Assembly (NCBI GenBank): GCA_016187335.1
Contig: JACPJW010000002.1
Coordinates: 32,510-96,509, forward strand
DNA: 64,000 nt
Direction of reading: 5' to 3'
Origin: Candidatus Aenigmatarchaeota archaeon
Lineage (GTDB): Archaea; Aenigmatarchaeota; Aenigmatarchaeia; GW2011-AR5
Part shown: piece after piece, positions 1 through 7,918 of the stretch
Layout of the letters: every line of letters starts with the position of its first letter
Numbering within the stretch: position 1 is the stretch's first letter
Made by a program: the position numbers and the translations under genes
Notes under the pieces: model-generated
Databases searched by the model: none
What the model was told of the DNA's origin: nothing
Seen by the model: only the letters and a program-made list of their open reading frames with translations

Positions 1-1461
1 GGCATGAAGTCTGACGAAGCGAGGAAGGAAATGATAAGACGCCTTAAGGAAGAAGGCTTGCTGGTGAAGCAGGAGCAGATAATGCACAATGTTCCCATTT
101 GCGAGCGCAGCAAGCATGTTATTGAGTACATCACGATGCCTGAGTTTTACCTGAAGCAGACCGAGTACAAGGATGAAATCCGTAGGATTGCCTACGAGAT
201 AAATTTCTTCTCGCCCAAATCCCGCCAAATCTTGCTGGACTGGATTGACTCCGTAAGCATTGACTGGGCAATATCGCGGCGCAGGTATTACGCGACGGAA
301 ATCCCGCTGTGGTATTGCAAAAAATGTAATGAGACAATTGTCCCGCCGAAAGGAAAATACTACCAGCCCTGGCGCGAGCCGCCGCCGGACAGCATGACGC
401 CCGAAGGGCGTCGAGTTCCTTTCAAGTGTCCTTCGTGCGGCTCTGCTGAATTCCGTGGCGAGGAGCGGGTTCTGGACACATGGTTTGATTCCTCGATATC
501 GCCTTTATACGTCCTGCACTATCCGGAAGAATTTTTCCACAAGCATCCCGTTTGCACGCTGAGGCCGCAGGGGAAGGAAATAATACGCAACTGGCTTTAC
601 TATACATTGCTCAGGTGCTTCCACGCAACGGGCCGAAGCATCTTCAGGGACGTCTGGATTCATTATCACGTCGTTGACGAATCAGGAAAGAAGATGAGCA
701 AGTCCGTGGGAAATATCATAGACCCCCACGAAATCCTTGAAAGATACAGCGCCGAGCCCTTCAGGTTCTGGGCAGCCATTGAAGGCAACATAACGTCTGA
801 TGACTTCAGGTGCTCTTTCGAGCGCATAGAAGGCGCAGGCAAGACAATAACGAAATTATGGAACGTCGCGCGCTTTGTTTCGTTGTTTGAGCGCCCCGCT
901 GAAAAGCCGGAACTCGCTGAAACGGACAGGTGGATAATGCAGGAAATGAACGAGCTTATAGGTTTTTCACGGAGCTCTTACGAAAACTATGATTTCCACA
1001 ATCCGGCAGCAAGAATAAAGCATTTCATCTGGGAAACTTTCGCTTCGCATTACATAGAGCTGGTAAAGAGCCGCGCGTACAACAGCGCCGGCGTCTTCAC
1101 GAAAGAGCAGCAACAATCAGCATTGTACACGCTGCATTACTGCCTCGACACCCTGCTGAAGCTCCTCGCGCCTGTGATTCCGATGATAACGTACAGGATA
1201 TACATGGACCTTCGCGGAAAAAATATACACAAGGAGAATTTCCCTGAAACTGATGAGGAATACAAAATTCCTTTCAGCACAGCGGAACTGGAGCAATTAA
1301 ACAGCGCTATATGGAAAGCAAAAAAAGATGCTTCGCTGTCGCTGAAGGCGCCCGTGAAGCTGCTGGCATTAGACGAAAAATTCCGCGTCATCGAGCATGA
1401 CCTGAAAGCCGCGCACAGCGTGCAGAAGATAGAATACGGCAAGTTCGCTGTCGAGCTTTGA
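1..1461 (+). CDS. valS: Valyl-tRNA synthetase, C-terminal part (5' end outside window)
   Basis: Charges tRNA-Val with valine in the cytosol. The frame is open from base 1, so the first ATG at 4 is almost certainly internal and about 485 C-terminal residues are present; full archaeal ValRS is usually near 850-900. Visible are the class Ia catalytic core, a CKKC...CPSC zinc-binding insert (from about base 325), the RVLDTWFDSSISP segment and the signature GKKMSKSVGN that closes the ATP site. An anticodon-binding helical domain follows (WNVARFVSLF onward). The end lacks the long coiled-coil arm typical of bacterial ValRS, as expected for archaea. No gene shares its transcript visibly; aRF1 follows after 118 nt. 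Confidence 0.95.
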   Translation, partial: GMKSDEARKEMIRRLKEEGLLVKQEQIMHNVPICERSKHVIEYITMPEFYLKQTEYKDEIRRIAYEINFFSPKSRQILLDWIDSVSIDWAISRRRYYATEIPLWYCKKCNETIVPPKGKYYQPWREPPPDSMTPEGRRVPFKCPSCGSAEFRGEERVLDTWFDSSISPLYVLHYPEEFFHKHPVCTLRPQGKEIIRNWLYYTLLRCFHATGRSIFRDVWIHYHVVDESGKKMSKSVGNIIDPHEILERYSAEPFRFWAAIEGNITSDDFRCSFERIEGAGKTITKLWNVARFVSLFERPAEKPELAETDRWIMQEMNELIGFSRSSYENYDFHNPAARIKHFIWETFASHYIELVKSRAYNSAGVFTKEQQQSALYTLHYCLDTLLKLLAPVIPMITYRIYMDLRGKNIHKENFPETDEEYKIPFSTAELEQLNSAIWKAKKDASLSLKAPVKLLALDEKFRVIEHDLKAAHSVQKIEYGKFAVEL

Positions 1462-1579
1462 CTTCTTTGAAGGTATTTATTATGACCTTTATAATTAATC
1501 AAATAATCAGATTGGGAGGGAAAGTTAGAGTTCTGGTTTCTTGAAACGACCTTTCTCTTCAACCTTGATGGTGATTATC

Positions 1580-2791
1580 ATGTCAGCCGCAGAAGAAGAA
1601 AAGATGGCGAAGATGAAGCTGAAGCTGAAAAAGCTGGTGAGAGAGCTCGCGAGAATAAGGGGCAGGCACACCGAGCTTGTCAGCGTTTACGTTCCTGCCG
1701 GCTACAACATCAACGAGATCATGAGCCAGCTTCGCAGCGAGCAGTCCACGGCAGAAAACATCAAGTCCAAGCCCGTCCGGAAGAACGTGACAACTGCTTT
1801 GGAAAAAATCATGCGCCACCTGCAGCTGTACAAATCCACGCCTGCGAGCGGCCTTGCGCTCTTCTGCGGCAACGTCTCGGACCAGGAAGGCAAGGAAAAC
1901 ATGGAGATGTGGGCGATAGAGCCGCCGGAGCCCGTGAAGGTGAAGATGTACTGGTGCGACCAGAAATTTGTTACCGAACCTTTGGAGGACATGATTGCCG
2001 AGAAGGAAATTTATGGTATCATCAATTTAGACAGGAGCGAGGCTGACATAGCATTGCTTGTCGGGAAGAAAATTGAGCCCTTGGTGCATTTTGAATCCAT
2101 CGTGCCCGGAAAAACGCGCGCTGGGGGGCAATCCTCAGCCAGGTTCAGCAGGGTCCGGGAGGGCCTGCTCAACGACTGGCTGAAGCAGGTCGCCGAAGCC
2201 GCAAACAAGATATTCATGGAGAAGAAAGAAGTCATCGGCGTTATCGTTTCGGGTCCGGGGCCCGTGAAGGACATGTTCCTGAAGGAGGATTATCTTTTCG
2301 CTGACGTCAAGAACAGGGTCATCGGCACCGTGGACACTTCCTACACAGGCGAGTTCGGCGTCGATGAAACGATACAGCGGGGAGCGGAAATATTCAAGGA
2401 AGCTGCGGTGATGAAGGAAAAGAAAATCCTGGAGCGTTTTTTCACGGAACTCCAGAAGCCTTACGGTCTGGCGGTTTACGGCTTTGAGCAGGTGAGGGGT
2501 GCAATAGAAGCAGGCGCAGTTGACTACGTCATCCTGAGCGAATCTCTGGAAGCAAGGGTTTTTGATTTCACGGACGAAACCGGCGCGCAGAAAACGCTGG
2601 TTTATGTTATAGGCAAGGAAGTCCCGCCCGGCTTTTCCATGGGCAGTTCCAAGGATATAGTGGAATACTTCGAGGACAAGGCAATCAGCTACGGCTCGCG
2701 CGTTGAACTGGTGTCCAGGGATACAAGGGAAGGCGAGCAGTTCCTGCAGCTGGGCGGAATAGGCGCTATTTTAAGGTACAGGGTGTCGTGA
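1580..2791 (+). CDS. prf1: Peptide chain release factor aRF1
   Basis: Recognises all three stop codons and triggers peptidyl-tRNA hydrolysis on the ribosome. Stop-codon reading motifs NIKS (residues 60-63) and YWCDQKF, and the catalytic GGQ loop (residues 182-184, in TRAGGQSSARF), are all intact. The length of 403 residues is normal for archaeal RF1. The frame is open from a TTG at 1541, but ATG 1580 is preceded by GGTGATT at 1570-1576, a good match to the archaeal SD, and gives the family N-terminus, so I start there. The stop codon overlaps the following methyltransferase start, suggesting co-transcription. Confidence 0.96.
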   Translation: MSAAEEEKMAKMKLKLKKLVRELARIRGRHTELVSVYVPAGYNINEIMSQLRSEQSTAENIKSKPVRKNVTTALEKIMRHLQLYKSTPASGLALFCGNVSDQEGKENMEMWAIEPPEPVKVKMYWCDQKFVTEPLEDMIAEKEIYGIINLDRSEADIALLVGKKIEPLVHFESIVPGKTRAGGQSSARFSRVREGLLNDWLKQVAEAANKIFMEKKEVIGVIVSGPGPVKDMFLKEDYLFADVKNRVIGTVDTSYTGEFGVDETIQRGAEIFKEAAVMKEKKILERFFTELQKPYGLAVYGFEQVRGAIEAGAVDYVILSESLEARVFDFTDETGAQKTLVYVIGKEVPPGFSMGSSKDIVEYFEDKAISYGSRVELVSRDTREGEQFLQLGGIGAILRYRVS

Positions 2792-3498
2792 TGAAAGAAA
2801 AGGTTGACTGGTCTTATTTCCTGAAATACGCTGATATTGTGACGCCTTCCAGAAACGAACAGCTTGACACAATTGTTTCTCTTATACCTGCCAAAACCGG
2901 CGAGAAATTCACTGTTGTTGACCTGGGCTGCGGCGGCGGGCTTTTGTCAGAAAAAATACTGAAAAAATTCCCGAAATCCAAAGTCATTGCTGCGGACGTA
3001 TCCGGCCTTATGCTGAAGAATGCAAGGAAAAACTTGGCTCCGTTCGGAAAAAGGGCGGAAACAAGGAAGCTCGATTTGCACGACAAAAATCTGCTTTATC
3101 ACTTGCCCAAAGCAAGGTGCTTCGTTTCTTCTCTTGCTATACATCATCTTGATGCCGGAGAAAAGAAGCGGCTGTTTAAAGAGCTTTTCAAAAAACTGGA
3201 CGGCAAAGGCGCAGTCCTGATAATAGATTTGGTTGAGCCGCCTTCTGGCTTGGTAAGGAAATATTTCGGCGAATCGTGGGATGAGATAGCAAAAAAACAG
3301 CTGAAAGAATCCGGAACGCGCATCTCTTTCAGGAAACTGAAATCCATCGAATGGAACCATTACTTTTATCCTGATGATTACGACAAGCCCTCGCGGCTCT
3401 TCGACCAACTGAGATGGCTTGAGGAAGCAGGCTTCAGGGAAGTTGACTGTTTCTGGATGAGGGCGGGGCATGCAGTGTTTGGCGGGTTTAAACAGTAA
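2791..3498 (+). CDS. Class I SAM-dependent methyltransferase
   Basis: A Rossmann-type methyltransferase of unknown substrate, 235 residues. Motif I VVDLGCGGGLLS binds SAM; motif II (VIAADVSGLML) and a SSLAIHHLD motif IV-like segment follow. The family is the broad Methyltransf_25/11 type seen in small-molecule, lipid or quinone methylation. The start ATG overlaps the aRF1 stop by one base (GTG 2788 is an in-frame alternative). Translational coupling to aRF1 might hint at a role in translation, such as release-factor modification, but nothing in the sequence proves it. Confidence 0.85.
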   Translation: MKEKVDWSYFLKYADIVTPSRNEQLDTIVSLIPAKTGEKFTVVDLGCGGGLLSEKILKKFPKSKVIAADVSGLMLKNARKNLAPFGKRAETRKLDLHDKNLLYHLPKARCFVSSLAIHHLDAGEKKRLFKELFKKLDGKGAVLIIDLVEPPSGLVRKYFGESWDEIAKKQLKESGTRISFRKLKSIEWNHYFYPDDYDKPSRLFDQLRWLEEAGFREVDCFWMRAGHAVFGGFKQ

Positions 3499-3511
3499 GT
3501 TTCGTGATATC

Positions 3512-3592
3512 ATGCCAGAAGAAACGTTCCTGTCGCGTCACGCAAAGAAAAAAGGAAAGGGGCGCGAATGGGAGAAGGAGAAGTACAGGTAA
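3512..3592 (+). CDS. Possible 26-residue basic micro-ORF
   Basis: Between the methyltransferase stop and the convergent DUF2283 gene there is an ATG preceded by CGTGATATC (3503-3511), the same GTGAT-type SD seen before other genes here. It opens a 26-codon frame rich in Lys, Glu and Arg (contains RHAKKKGKGREWEKEKYR) and stops with TAA. I recognise no family. The SD and the charged composition support a real peptide, but the length allows chance. Confidence 0.35.
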   Translation: MPEETFLSRHAKKKGKGREWEKEKYR

Positions 3593-3611
3593 TAAGAATT
3601 ATTGATAAAAC

Positions 3612-3833
3612 CTAAGCCACTTCGAATTTCGCTTCTATAGGCACTCTGAAGCCCTTTTCGATTTCAGATCTTTTTTGGAAATTGAGTATTGTAAAGCCTA
3701 TTATTTTGCCTCTCTTATCTTTCCTCACTACTATATCCTTGCCTATTTCCTCAGAAACCGCTTTTTTCGGCTTGCCTATAGAAATGTCCAAGACATCTCC
3801 ATCTTCATCATAAAAAAACGTCATTTTTTCCAT
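3612..3833 (-). CDS. DUF2283-family small protein
   Basis: A 73-residue protein with the DUF2283 pattern: an N-terminal YDEDGDVLDISIGKP followed by a beta-rich core (DIVVRKDKRGKIIGFTI). The biochemical role of the family is unknown; members often sit beside toxin-antitoxin genes. Here it is the last gene of a minus-strand row HicB-HicA-DUF2283 with gaps of 4 and 21 nt, so it is probably co-transcribed with them and may take part in the module. Confidence 0.75.
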   Translation of the reverse strand: MEKMTFFYDEDGDVLDISIGKPKKAVSEEIGKDIVVRKDKRGKIIGFTILNFQKRSEIEKGFRVPIEAKFEVA

Positions 3834-3854
3834 ATTATTTCGCCTTTAACGAAT

Positions 3855-4076
3855 TTATTTTCGGTAGATTCTCATAAATTCTTCTCTTGAAATCCCGCAA
3901 TCGTCAAGGATAGACTTCAGCGTTCCAATGTCCAATTCTCTGTGAAGCGGAATAGTAACGAAAGCTTTGTCATTTGTTATTGTTATATGGTCGCCACGCT
4001 GCCTTATGGGGCGGAAACCAAAACGTTTGTAGAGGATTTTCAGCAGTTCTTTTCCAGAAATAATTGGAAGCTTCAT
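3855..4076 (-). CDS. hicA: HicA-type toxin (mRNA interferase)
   Basis: A 73-residue protein of the HicA/YcfA fold, a small dsRBD-like RNase that degrades mRNA when free of its antitoxin. It shows the family core: SGKELLKILYKRFGF, then RQRGDHITITN with the catalytic-type GDH histidine, then TIPLHRELDIGTLKSIL. The gene lies directly downstream of the HicB-like antitoxin with a gap of 4 nt, so the order is antitoxin then toxin, the reverse of the E. coli hicAB order. Confidence 0.88.
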   Translation of the reverse strand: MKLPIISGKELLKILYKRFGFRPIRQRGDHITITNDKAFVTIPLHRELDIGTLKSILDDCGISREEFMRIYRK

Positions 4077-4080
4077 AGAA

Positions 4081-4287
4081 TCAGGCTTGGATTATTTTGC
4101 CCCTTTCAATGTGCACTTTTCCGTGCTCTATCATGTATTCAACCATGGATTCCAGGTGCAAGTCAATAGCTTCCTTTAAATTTTCCTTTGCCTCTTCCAA
4201 AGTCTTTCCTTGGGTTGTAACGCCTAACTCAGGGCATCTTGCTATGAAATATTTCCTTCCTTTCTTTATATTTACTGAAAGTTGCAT
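4081..4287 (-). CDS. hicB: HicB-type antitoxin
   Basis: A 68-residue protein with the HicB half-RNase-H fold pattern: FIARCPELGVTTQGKTLEEAKENL, then a helix with IDLHLESMVEY. It would bind and neutralise HicA. No C-terminal DNA-binding domain is visible, so any autoregulation would need another factor. A TATA-like GTTTTAATATTC lies about 25 nt upstream on the minus strand (near 4310), consistent with a leaderless transcript starting this operon. Confidence 0.85.
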   Translation of the reverse strand: MQLSVNIKKGRKYFIARCPELGVTTQGKTLEEAKENLKEAIDLHLESMVEYMIEHGKVHIERGKIIQA

Positions 4288-4322
4288 ACTAATTATTTCT
4301 CAAACGAATATTAAAACCTTTT

Positions 4323-5105
4323 TTATATCTCCAGCCCGAACACCTTCGCCGCGTTCGCTTCTGTCGCCTGCAAAATATGCTCCGGCTTCATCTCCTTGAT
4401 TTCCGCAATAATTTTCGCGCTCTCGATTATATTCCACGGATAATTCTTGCCCTCGCGCTCAAACGGATGCAGCCACGGCGAATCCGTTTCCAGAAGCAGT
4501 TTATCCAGCGGCGTTTTCGCCGCAAGCCGCTTGTGCTTGCTGCTGCGTCCGATTATTGTCGATATGGAAATGTAGTAGCCCTGCTCTACAGCATGTAGCA
4601 ACTCCTCGTCGCTGCCGGAGAATGAATGCATGGCAACGCCGCGCGCGTTGTTGTCCGTGAGCAGCTTCAGGGCATCGCTGAACGCCGTTTTCTTTTCCTC
4701 GCTGTTGCGCGCATGTATCTGCAGAGGCTTTTTTAACTGGTTGGATAGTTCAATGAACTGCACGAAAGCTTCCTCGGCGCGCTTCCGCTTTTCCTGCTCC
4801 TTCACCCAGAAATAATCAATGCCCACTTCGCCGATGCTCACCAGATGCTTCTTGTTGTCCTTGATGAACTGGAGCACCTCATCCATTTCCTTTTCAGAAG
4901 CTGACGCAGCTCCTTCGGGATGTAGTCCTGCTGAGGAGAAAACGAATTTCGGGTATTTTTTGCTAAGGTCAAGGGATTGCACAGCTTCCTTGATGTCCGT
5001 TGCTATGTTTATGAGTGCTTTCAGCTTGTGCATTGACTCCTTGATGACTTCATCAGGATTGCCCATCAGGATAACATGGCAATGGATGTCGATGCCGTGA
5101 TTCAT
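4323..5105 (-). CDS. TatD-family metal-dependent DNase
   Basis: A TIM-barrel metallohydrolase, 260 residues, the usual TatD length. Metal ligands are all present: HCH at residues 8-10, the GEVGID glutamate, the histidines in LQIHARN and MHSFSGS, and the aspartate in LETDSPW. TatD enzymes are 3'-5' exonucleases or deoxyribonucleases acting in DNA repair or turnover. The start ATG sits about 25 nt downstream of a TATA-like AGAATTAAAAC, suggesting a leaderless mRNA. It is preceded by pcm in the same direction. Confidence 0.92.
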   Translation of the reverse strand: MNHGIDIHCHVILMGNPDEVIKESMHKLKALINIATDIKEAVQSLDLSKKYPKFVFSSAGLHPEGAASASEKEMDEVLQFIKDNKKHLVSIGEVGIDYFWVKEQEKRKRAEEAFVQFIELSNQLKKPLQIHARNSEEKKTAFSDALKLLTDNNARGVAMHSFSGSDEELLHAVEQGYYISISTIIGRSSKHKRLAAKTPLDKLLLETDSPWLHPFEREGKNYPWNIIESAKIIAEIKEMKPEHILQATEANAAKVFGLEI

Positions 5106-5136
5106 GCAAGAACATTAATGCCTTCCGTTTTAATTC

Positions 5137-5769
5137 TTATTCATACCCGTGCTTGCCTTTGAGCGGCACGAAGGCGTAATAGCCAAGAAAAGTTTTCTTA
5201 ATTTCTTTGTTCTTTTCAACCAAGAACATCTCGTCGCCGACGGGTATGACGAGCTTGCCGCCCTTTTTTAATTGGTCTATTAATGGTTCGGGTATGTTCG
5301 GTGCCGCCGCTGTAACAATGATGCGGTCGTAGGGTTTTTCTTTTTCGTAGCCTTGTGAGCCGTCGTGAAGAATGACGAAAACGTTTTTGTAGCCGCAGCG
5401 TTTCAGGTTCTCTTCGGCGAATTTGGCCAATCCAGGGATAAATTCCGTCGTGATGATTTTTCCTTTGTTGCCGGCAATCTCGGCGAGGATGGCTGCCTGG
5501 TATCCGCTGCCTGAGCCTACTTCCAGTATTTTCTGTCCCTTTTCGGGCTGCAGCGCCTCGGTCATTGCAGCAACAGTCAGCGGCTGCGATATTGTCTGCC
5601 CCGCTGCTATCGGCAAAGGCTCGTTGGCGTAGGCATGGTCACGGAATTGCGGAAGAACGAACTCCTCGCGGGGAACTTTTCTGAAGGCGGCTATTATTTC
5701 TTCTGTCCTGAGAAAGCCCGTTTCGATTATTTCCCTGACCAGCTTCTCCCTTTTTTCTTTGAAAGACAT
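5137..5769 (-). CDS. pcm: Protein-L-isoaspartate O-methyltransferase
   Basis: Repairs isomerised Asp/Asn residues in aged proteins by methylating isoaspartyl groups with SAM; cytosolic. The 210-residue protein has the diagnostic N-terminal block AFRKVPREEFVLP, then NEPLPIAAGQTISQP for substrate binding, and the SAM motif LEVGSGSGYQAAIL. The TatD gene follows on the same strand after 31 nt. Confidence 0.95.
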   Translation of the reverse strand: MSFKEKREKLVREIIETGFLRTEEIIAAFRKVPREEFVLPQFRDHAYANEPLPIAAGQTISQPLTVAAMTEALQPEKGQKILEVGSGSGYQAAILAEIAGNKGKIITTEFIPGLAKFAEENLKRCGYKNVFVILHDGSQGYEKEKPYDRIIVTAAAPNIPEPLIDQLKKGGKLVIPVGDEMFLVEKNKEIKKTFLGYYAFVPLKGKHGYE

Positions 5770-5811
5770 TATTATATAGTGTCAGAAAGAGCATTTAGGT
5801 TTGCCAGATTG

Positions 5812-6477
5812 CTATTGTGAGATCCGCGCTCTTGACTTTTGCGCATATACAGGGATTTCGACGCACGCCTTCAGCCTTCTCCTGCCGAAATCGAGCGCGT
5901 CTCTTTTGCTCTCGAAATAGACGTCCAGCCTCCTGCCCTTTATGGCGCCTCCTCGGTCCTCTGTATTCAGAACCGGCGGAACGCCTGCTCTCTGAAGCGC
6001 CTTTTTCGCGATAGGCGGTAATGCCGTGGATTCATGGCTAGAAGGATCGAAAGCTTCTATTCTTATCATTGACCCGAACGGGATTGAAGGGTCCGCCGCC
6101 GCCATCCCGAGTTTCACGGGCTTTCCTCTGTTGGCCGCCAATCCTTTGCAGTTCATCCCAAAGTCGCAGGCAGTGTAGGCCGTTACCTCGTATTCCGAGC
6201 ATATTCCAGCTGATGCCCTGTAAGGCATTTTCTGCGGCCTGAAGTACGGGACTTTGGTGCCTCTTCCGTTTTCTTTAAAGGATTCTACGCCGCCTTTGTA
6301 TTGATGCCATTGAAAGAACGGTACAGGGACGTTCAGGTAATTTTCACCCGCAGCTGTGCTGGATTTTTCTGGAAGCGATGAATATTTCTTCTGCACGTCA
6401 ACAATGGAAGGCTTCGCAACCAGAAGCGCAGCCGCCGCCAGCAAAGCCGCAAAAAATCTCCTGCTTCTGTACTGCAT
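5812..6477 (-). CDS. Secreted or membrane-anchored 3D-domain protein
   Basis: A 221-residue protein. After a short basic N-terminus a hydrophobic segment (FFAALLAAAALLVAK) should act as signal peptide or anchor. The C-terminal half matches the 3D domain, a double-psi beta barrel named for three aspartates and found in bacterial peptidoglycan lytic transglycosylase-like proteins: EVTAYTACDFG, AADPSIPFG, NTEDRGGAIKGRRLDVYF. The usual three Asp residues are present. Start chosen at 6477 because ACGTGATTTT directly precedes it; the frame opens upstream at 6528. Archaea lack murein, so the substrate here is unclear. Confidence 0.75.
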   Translation of the reverse strand: MQYRSRRFFAALLAAAALLVAKPSIVDVQKKYSSLPEKSSTAAGENYLNVPVPFFQWHQYKGGVESFKENGRGTKVPYFRPQKMPYRASAGICSEYEVTAYTACDFGMNCKGLAANRGKPVKLGMAAADPSIPFGSMIRIEAFDPSSHESTALPPIAKKALQRAGVPPVLNTEDRGGAIKGRRLDVYFESKRDALDFGRRRLKACVEIPVYAQKSRARISQ

Positions 6478-6514
6478 AAAATCACGTTTAACAGTCAAGA
6501 AATTAAGATGACTA

Positions 6515-6757
6515 TTAATCAGGAACATAGCGTCCCGCTAGAATATCCGGCATTCTTTTCCATATTTTTTCTTCTGCCTGCGCAGCATCATTGAGCATCC
6601 TGATTGTGTCTTCGTTTCTCACGGGTCTGTAAAATGTAAAAATCCAGAATCCGTGACGCCGGTAGTATTCTCCATCCGGGTCTACGTAATACCGCCCGAG
6701 CTCTCTCCTTCGGGGGGAAACCATCCGGAAGGAATATTGAGGATTTTTCAGGGACAT
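6515..6757 (-). CDS. Hypothetical 80-residue protein
   Basis: A small frame rich in aromatic and charged residues (YYVDPDGEYYRRHGFWIFTFY). I recognise no family. No clear SD precedes ATG 6757. A second overlapping frame (6588-6932, same strand) looks less protein-like. The region lies between the 3D protein and a divergent regulator, where the AT-rich spacer at 6780-6840 could serve as promoter in both directions. Confidence 0.4.
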   Translation of the reverse strand: MSLKNPQYSFRMVSPRRRELGRYYVDPDGEYYRRHGFWIFTFYRPVRNEDTIRMLNDAAQAEEKIWKRMPDILAGRYVPD

Positions 6758-6825
6758 TATGACAGTTGACGGGATAATGATATGAAATCATAACTTCATA
6801 CGTATGAATACAATATTGCAAAAGT

Positions 6826-6836
6826 ATTAAAATATA
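6826..6836 (+). promoter_or_regulatory. TATA box for the winged-helix regulator
   Basis: ATTAAAATATA ends about 20 nt before ATG 6856, the spacing expected for an archaeal TATA box with transcription starting at or next to the start codon. Confidence 0.5.
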
Positions 6837-6855
6837 CTGTATGCTAATTATTACA

Positions 6856-7239
6856 ATGAAATCAAGGATTATCGGAAAGGAGTTTTGTGACCTTACCAGA
6901 TTTCTCCAGCTTAGCCCGGCGAAGATCAACATCTACAGGCTGCTTTTCATGAAGCCGATGACGATAACCAGCCTGGAAAGGAATACAAAGCTTTCCGAGC
7001 GCATGGTAAGGGGGCATATCAGGGACATGCTGCGCAAAGGCTTTGTCGAAAGGAATCCTGTCATAGAGAATAACCGTCTAGCCTACGTTTACCGCGCTGT
7101 GTCGCCGCTCCGCGCGCTTGACATGATAGAGGACATTGCGAAGAACGCCGAGAAGCTGAGAAAGGAATACAGGCACCAGATTTTGAAAGGAACAAATGAG
7201 AGCATAAATAAAAGCCGCTGGGCAATGAAGAAATTATAA
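6856..7239 (+). CDS. Winged-helix transcriptional regulator (TrmB/MarR-like)
   Basis: A 127-residue DNA-binding protein. The helix-turn-helix reads ITSLERNTKLSERMVRGHIRDMLRKG, followed by the wing FVERNPVIENNRLAYVYR and a C-terminal helix (LDMIEDIAKNAEKLRKEY) likely for dimerisation. The frame begins at ATG 6841, but the TATA box position fits a leaderless start at ATG 6856. Its target is unknown; it is divergent from the small 80-residue frame. Confidence 0.75.
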   Translation: MKSRIIGKEFCDLTRFLQLSPAKINIYRLLFMKPMTITSLERNTKLSERMVRGHIRDMLRKGFVERNPVIENNRLAYVYRAVSPLRALDMIEDIAKNAEKLRKEYRHQILKGTNESINKSRWAMKKL

Positions 7240-7260
7240 TCCAAAGACACCTGACTCATG

Positions 7261-7566
7261 CTATCTTTTAGCCTGGGCTGGGTTGAAATCAAATTTCACG
7301 CCTTGAATTCTGCCTAAAGTCCTCTGAACTTGGCCTATTTTTCTTTCCGGAAAGACTTTGTCATATGTTACGCCGACAGTCAAGCCTGAATAGATTGTTC
7401 CTGAAAACTCAGCAGCCAAACTGCTGAGCAGAGTGTCAAGGTCACCCGTTCTTTGTTCCTGTTTTGGTTCTGGGATTCCGGCATAAATTATCGTAACCCT
7501 GTTCACGCCGGCAAAATAGCCTTCCTGGAATTCAATCCCGAATGTCAGGCTTCTTATTGGTGCCAT
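7261..7566 (-). CDS. Hypothetical 101-residue protein
   Basis: A soluble beta-rich protein without signal peptide, with segments such as RVTIIYAGIPEP and GTIYSGLTVGVTYDKVFPE. I recognise no family. It follows the lipoprotein gene by 44 nt on the same strand and precedes nothing else, so it may be the last gene of the lipoprotein transcript. Confidence 0.55.
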   Translation of the reverse strand: MAPIRSLTFGIEFQEGYFAGVNRVTIIYAGIPEPKQEQRTGDLDTLLSSLAAEFSGTIYSGLTVGVTYDKVFPERKIGQVQRTLGRIQGVKFDFNPAQAKR

Positions 7567-7610
7567 AAGAGAACTTATTTCAAAGAAAAAGCTTTTATTC
7601 TTTGTCTTGA

Positions 7611-7844
7611 CTATCCCAGCTTCCTGTCTATGTCGGTCAGAATCTGCGAGACGTCCTCTACGTCGCCGCTTATGTTGGTGACAGCTTCTCCGACCTCGCT
7701 CTCGCTTTTTATCGTTGTTTTCGGCTGGGAAACGCAGCCTGACAGGAAGACCACGGAAATAAGCAGGAAAATTATCAAGACGGAAGCTATTGTTCTTTTT
7801 AGTTTATTGCTGGAAGTTCTGCTGGTTTTTTCTGACGCTGGCAT
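7611..7844 (-). CDS. Small putative lipoprotein
   Basis: A 77-residue protein with basic N-terminus, hydrophobic helix IASVLIIFLLISVVFLSG and a lipobox-like LSGC; the cysteine would be lipid-modified after export. The mature part is short and acidic (VGEAVTNISGDVEDVSQIL) and may form one helix. GGTGAAAA immediately precedes the ATG. It sits 74 nt downstream of the giant Cys-rich surface gene and may work with it at the membrane. Confidence 0.7.
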   Translation of the reverse strand: MPASEKTSRTSSNKLKRTIASVLIIFLLISVVFLSGCVSQPKTTIKSESEVGEAVTNISGDVEDVSQILTDIDRKLG

Positions 7845-7918
7845 TTTTTCACCACATTTTTCATCTTTATTTTACTCAAACTTAACTTTCCATTCTATTT
7901 TTATTACTCCAAGCCGGC

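Noticed and set aside
6588..6932. 114-residue minus-strand frame overlapping the 80-residue gene and the start of the regulator
   Set aside because: It covers the shared promoter region and the start of a well-supported winged-helix gene on the other strand; composition is not protein-like.
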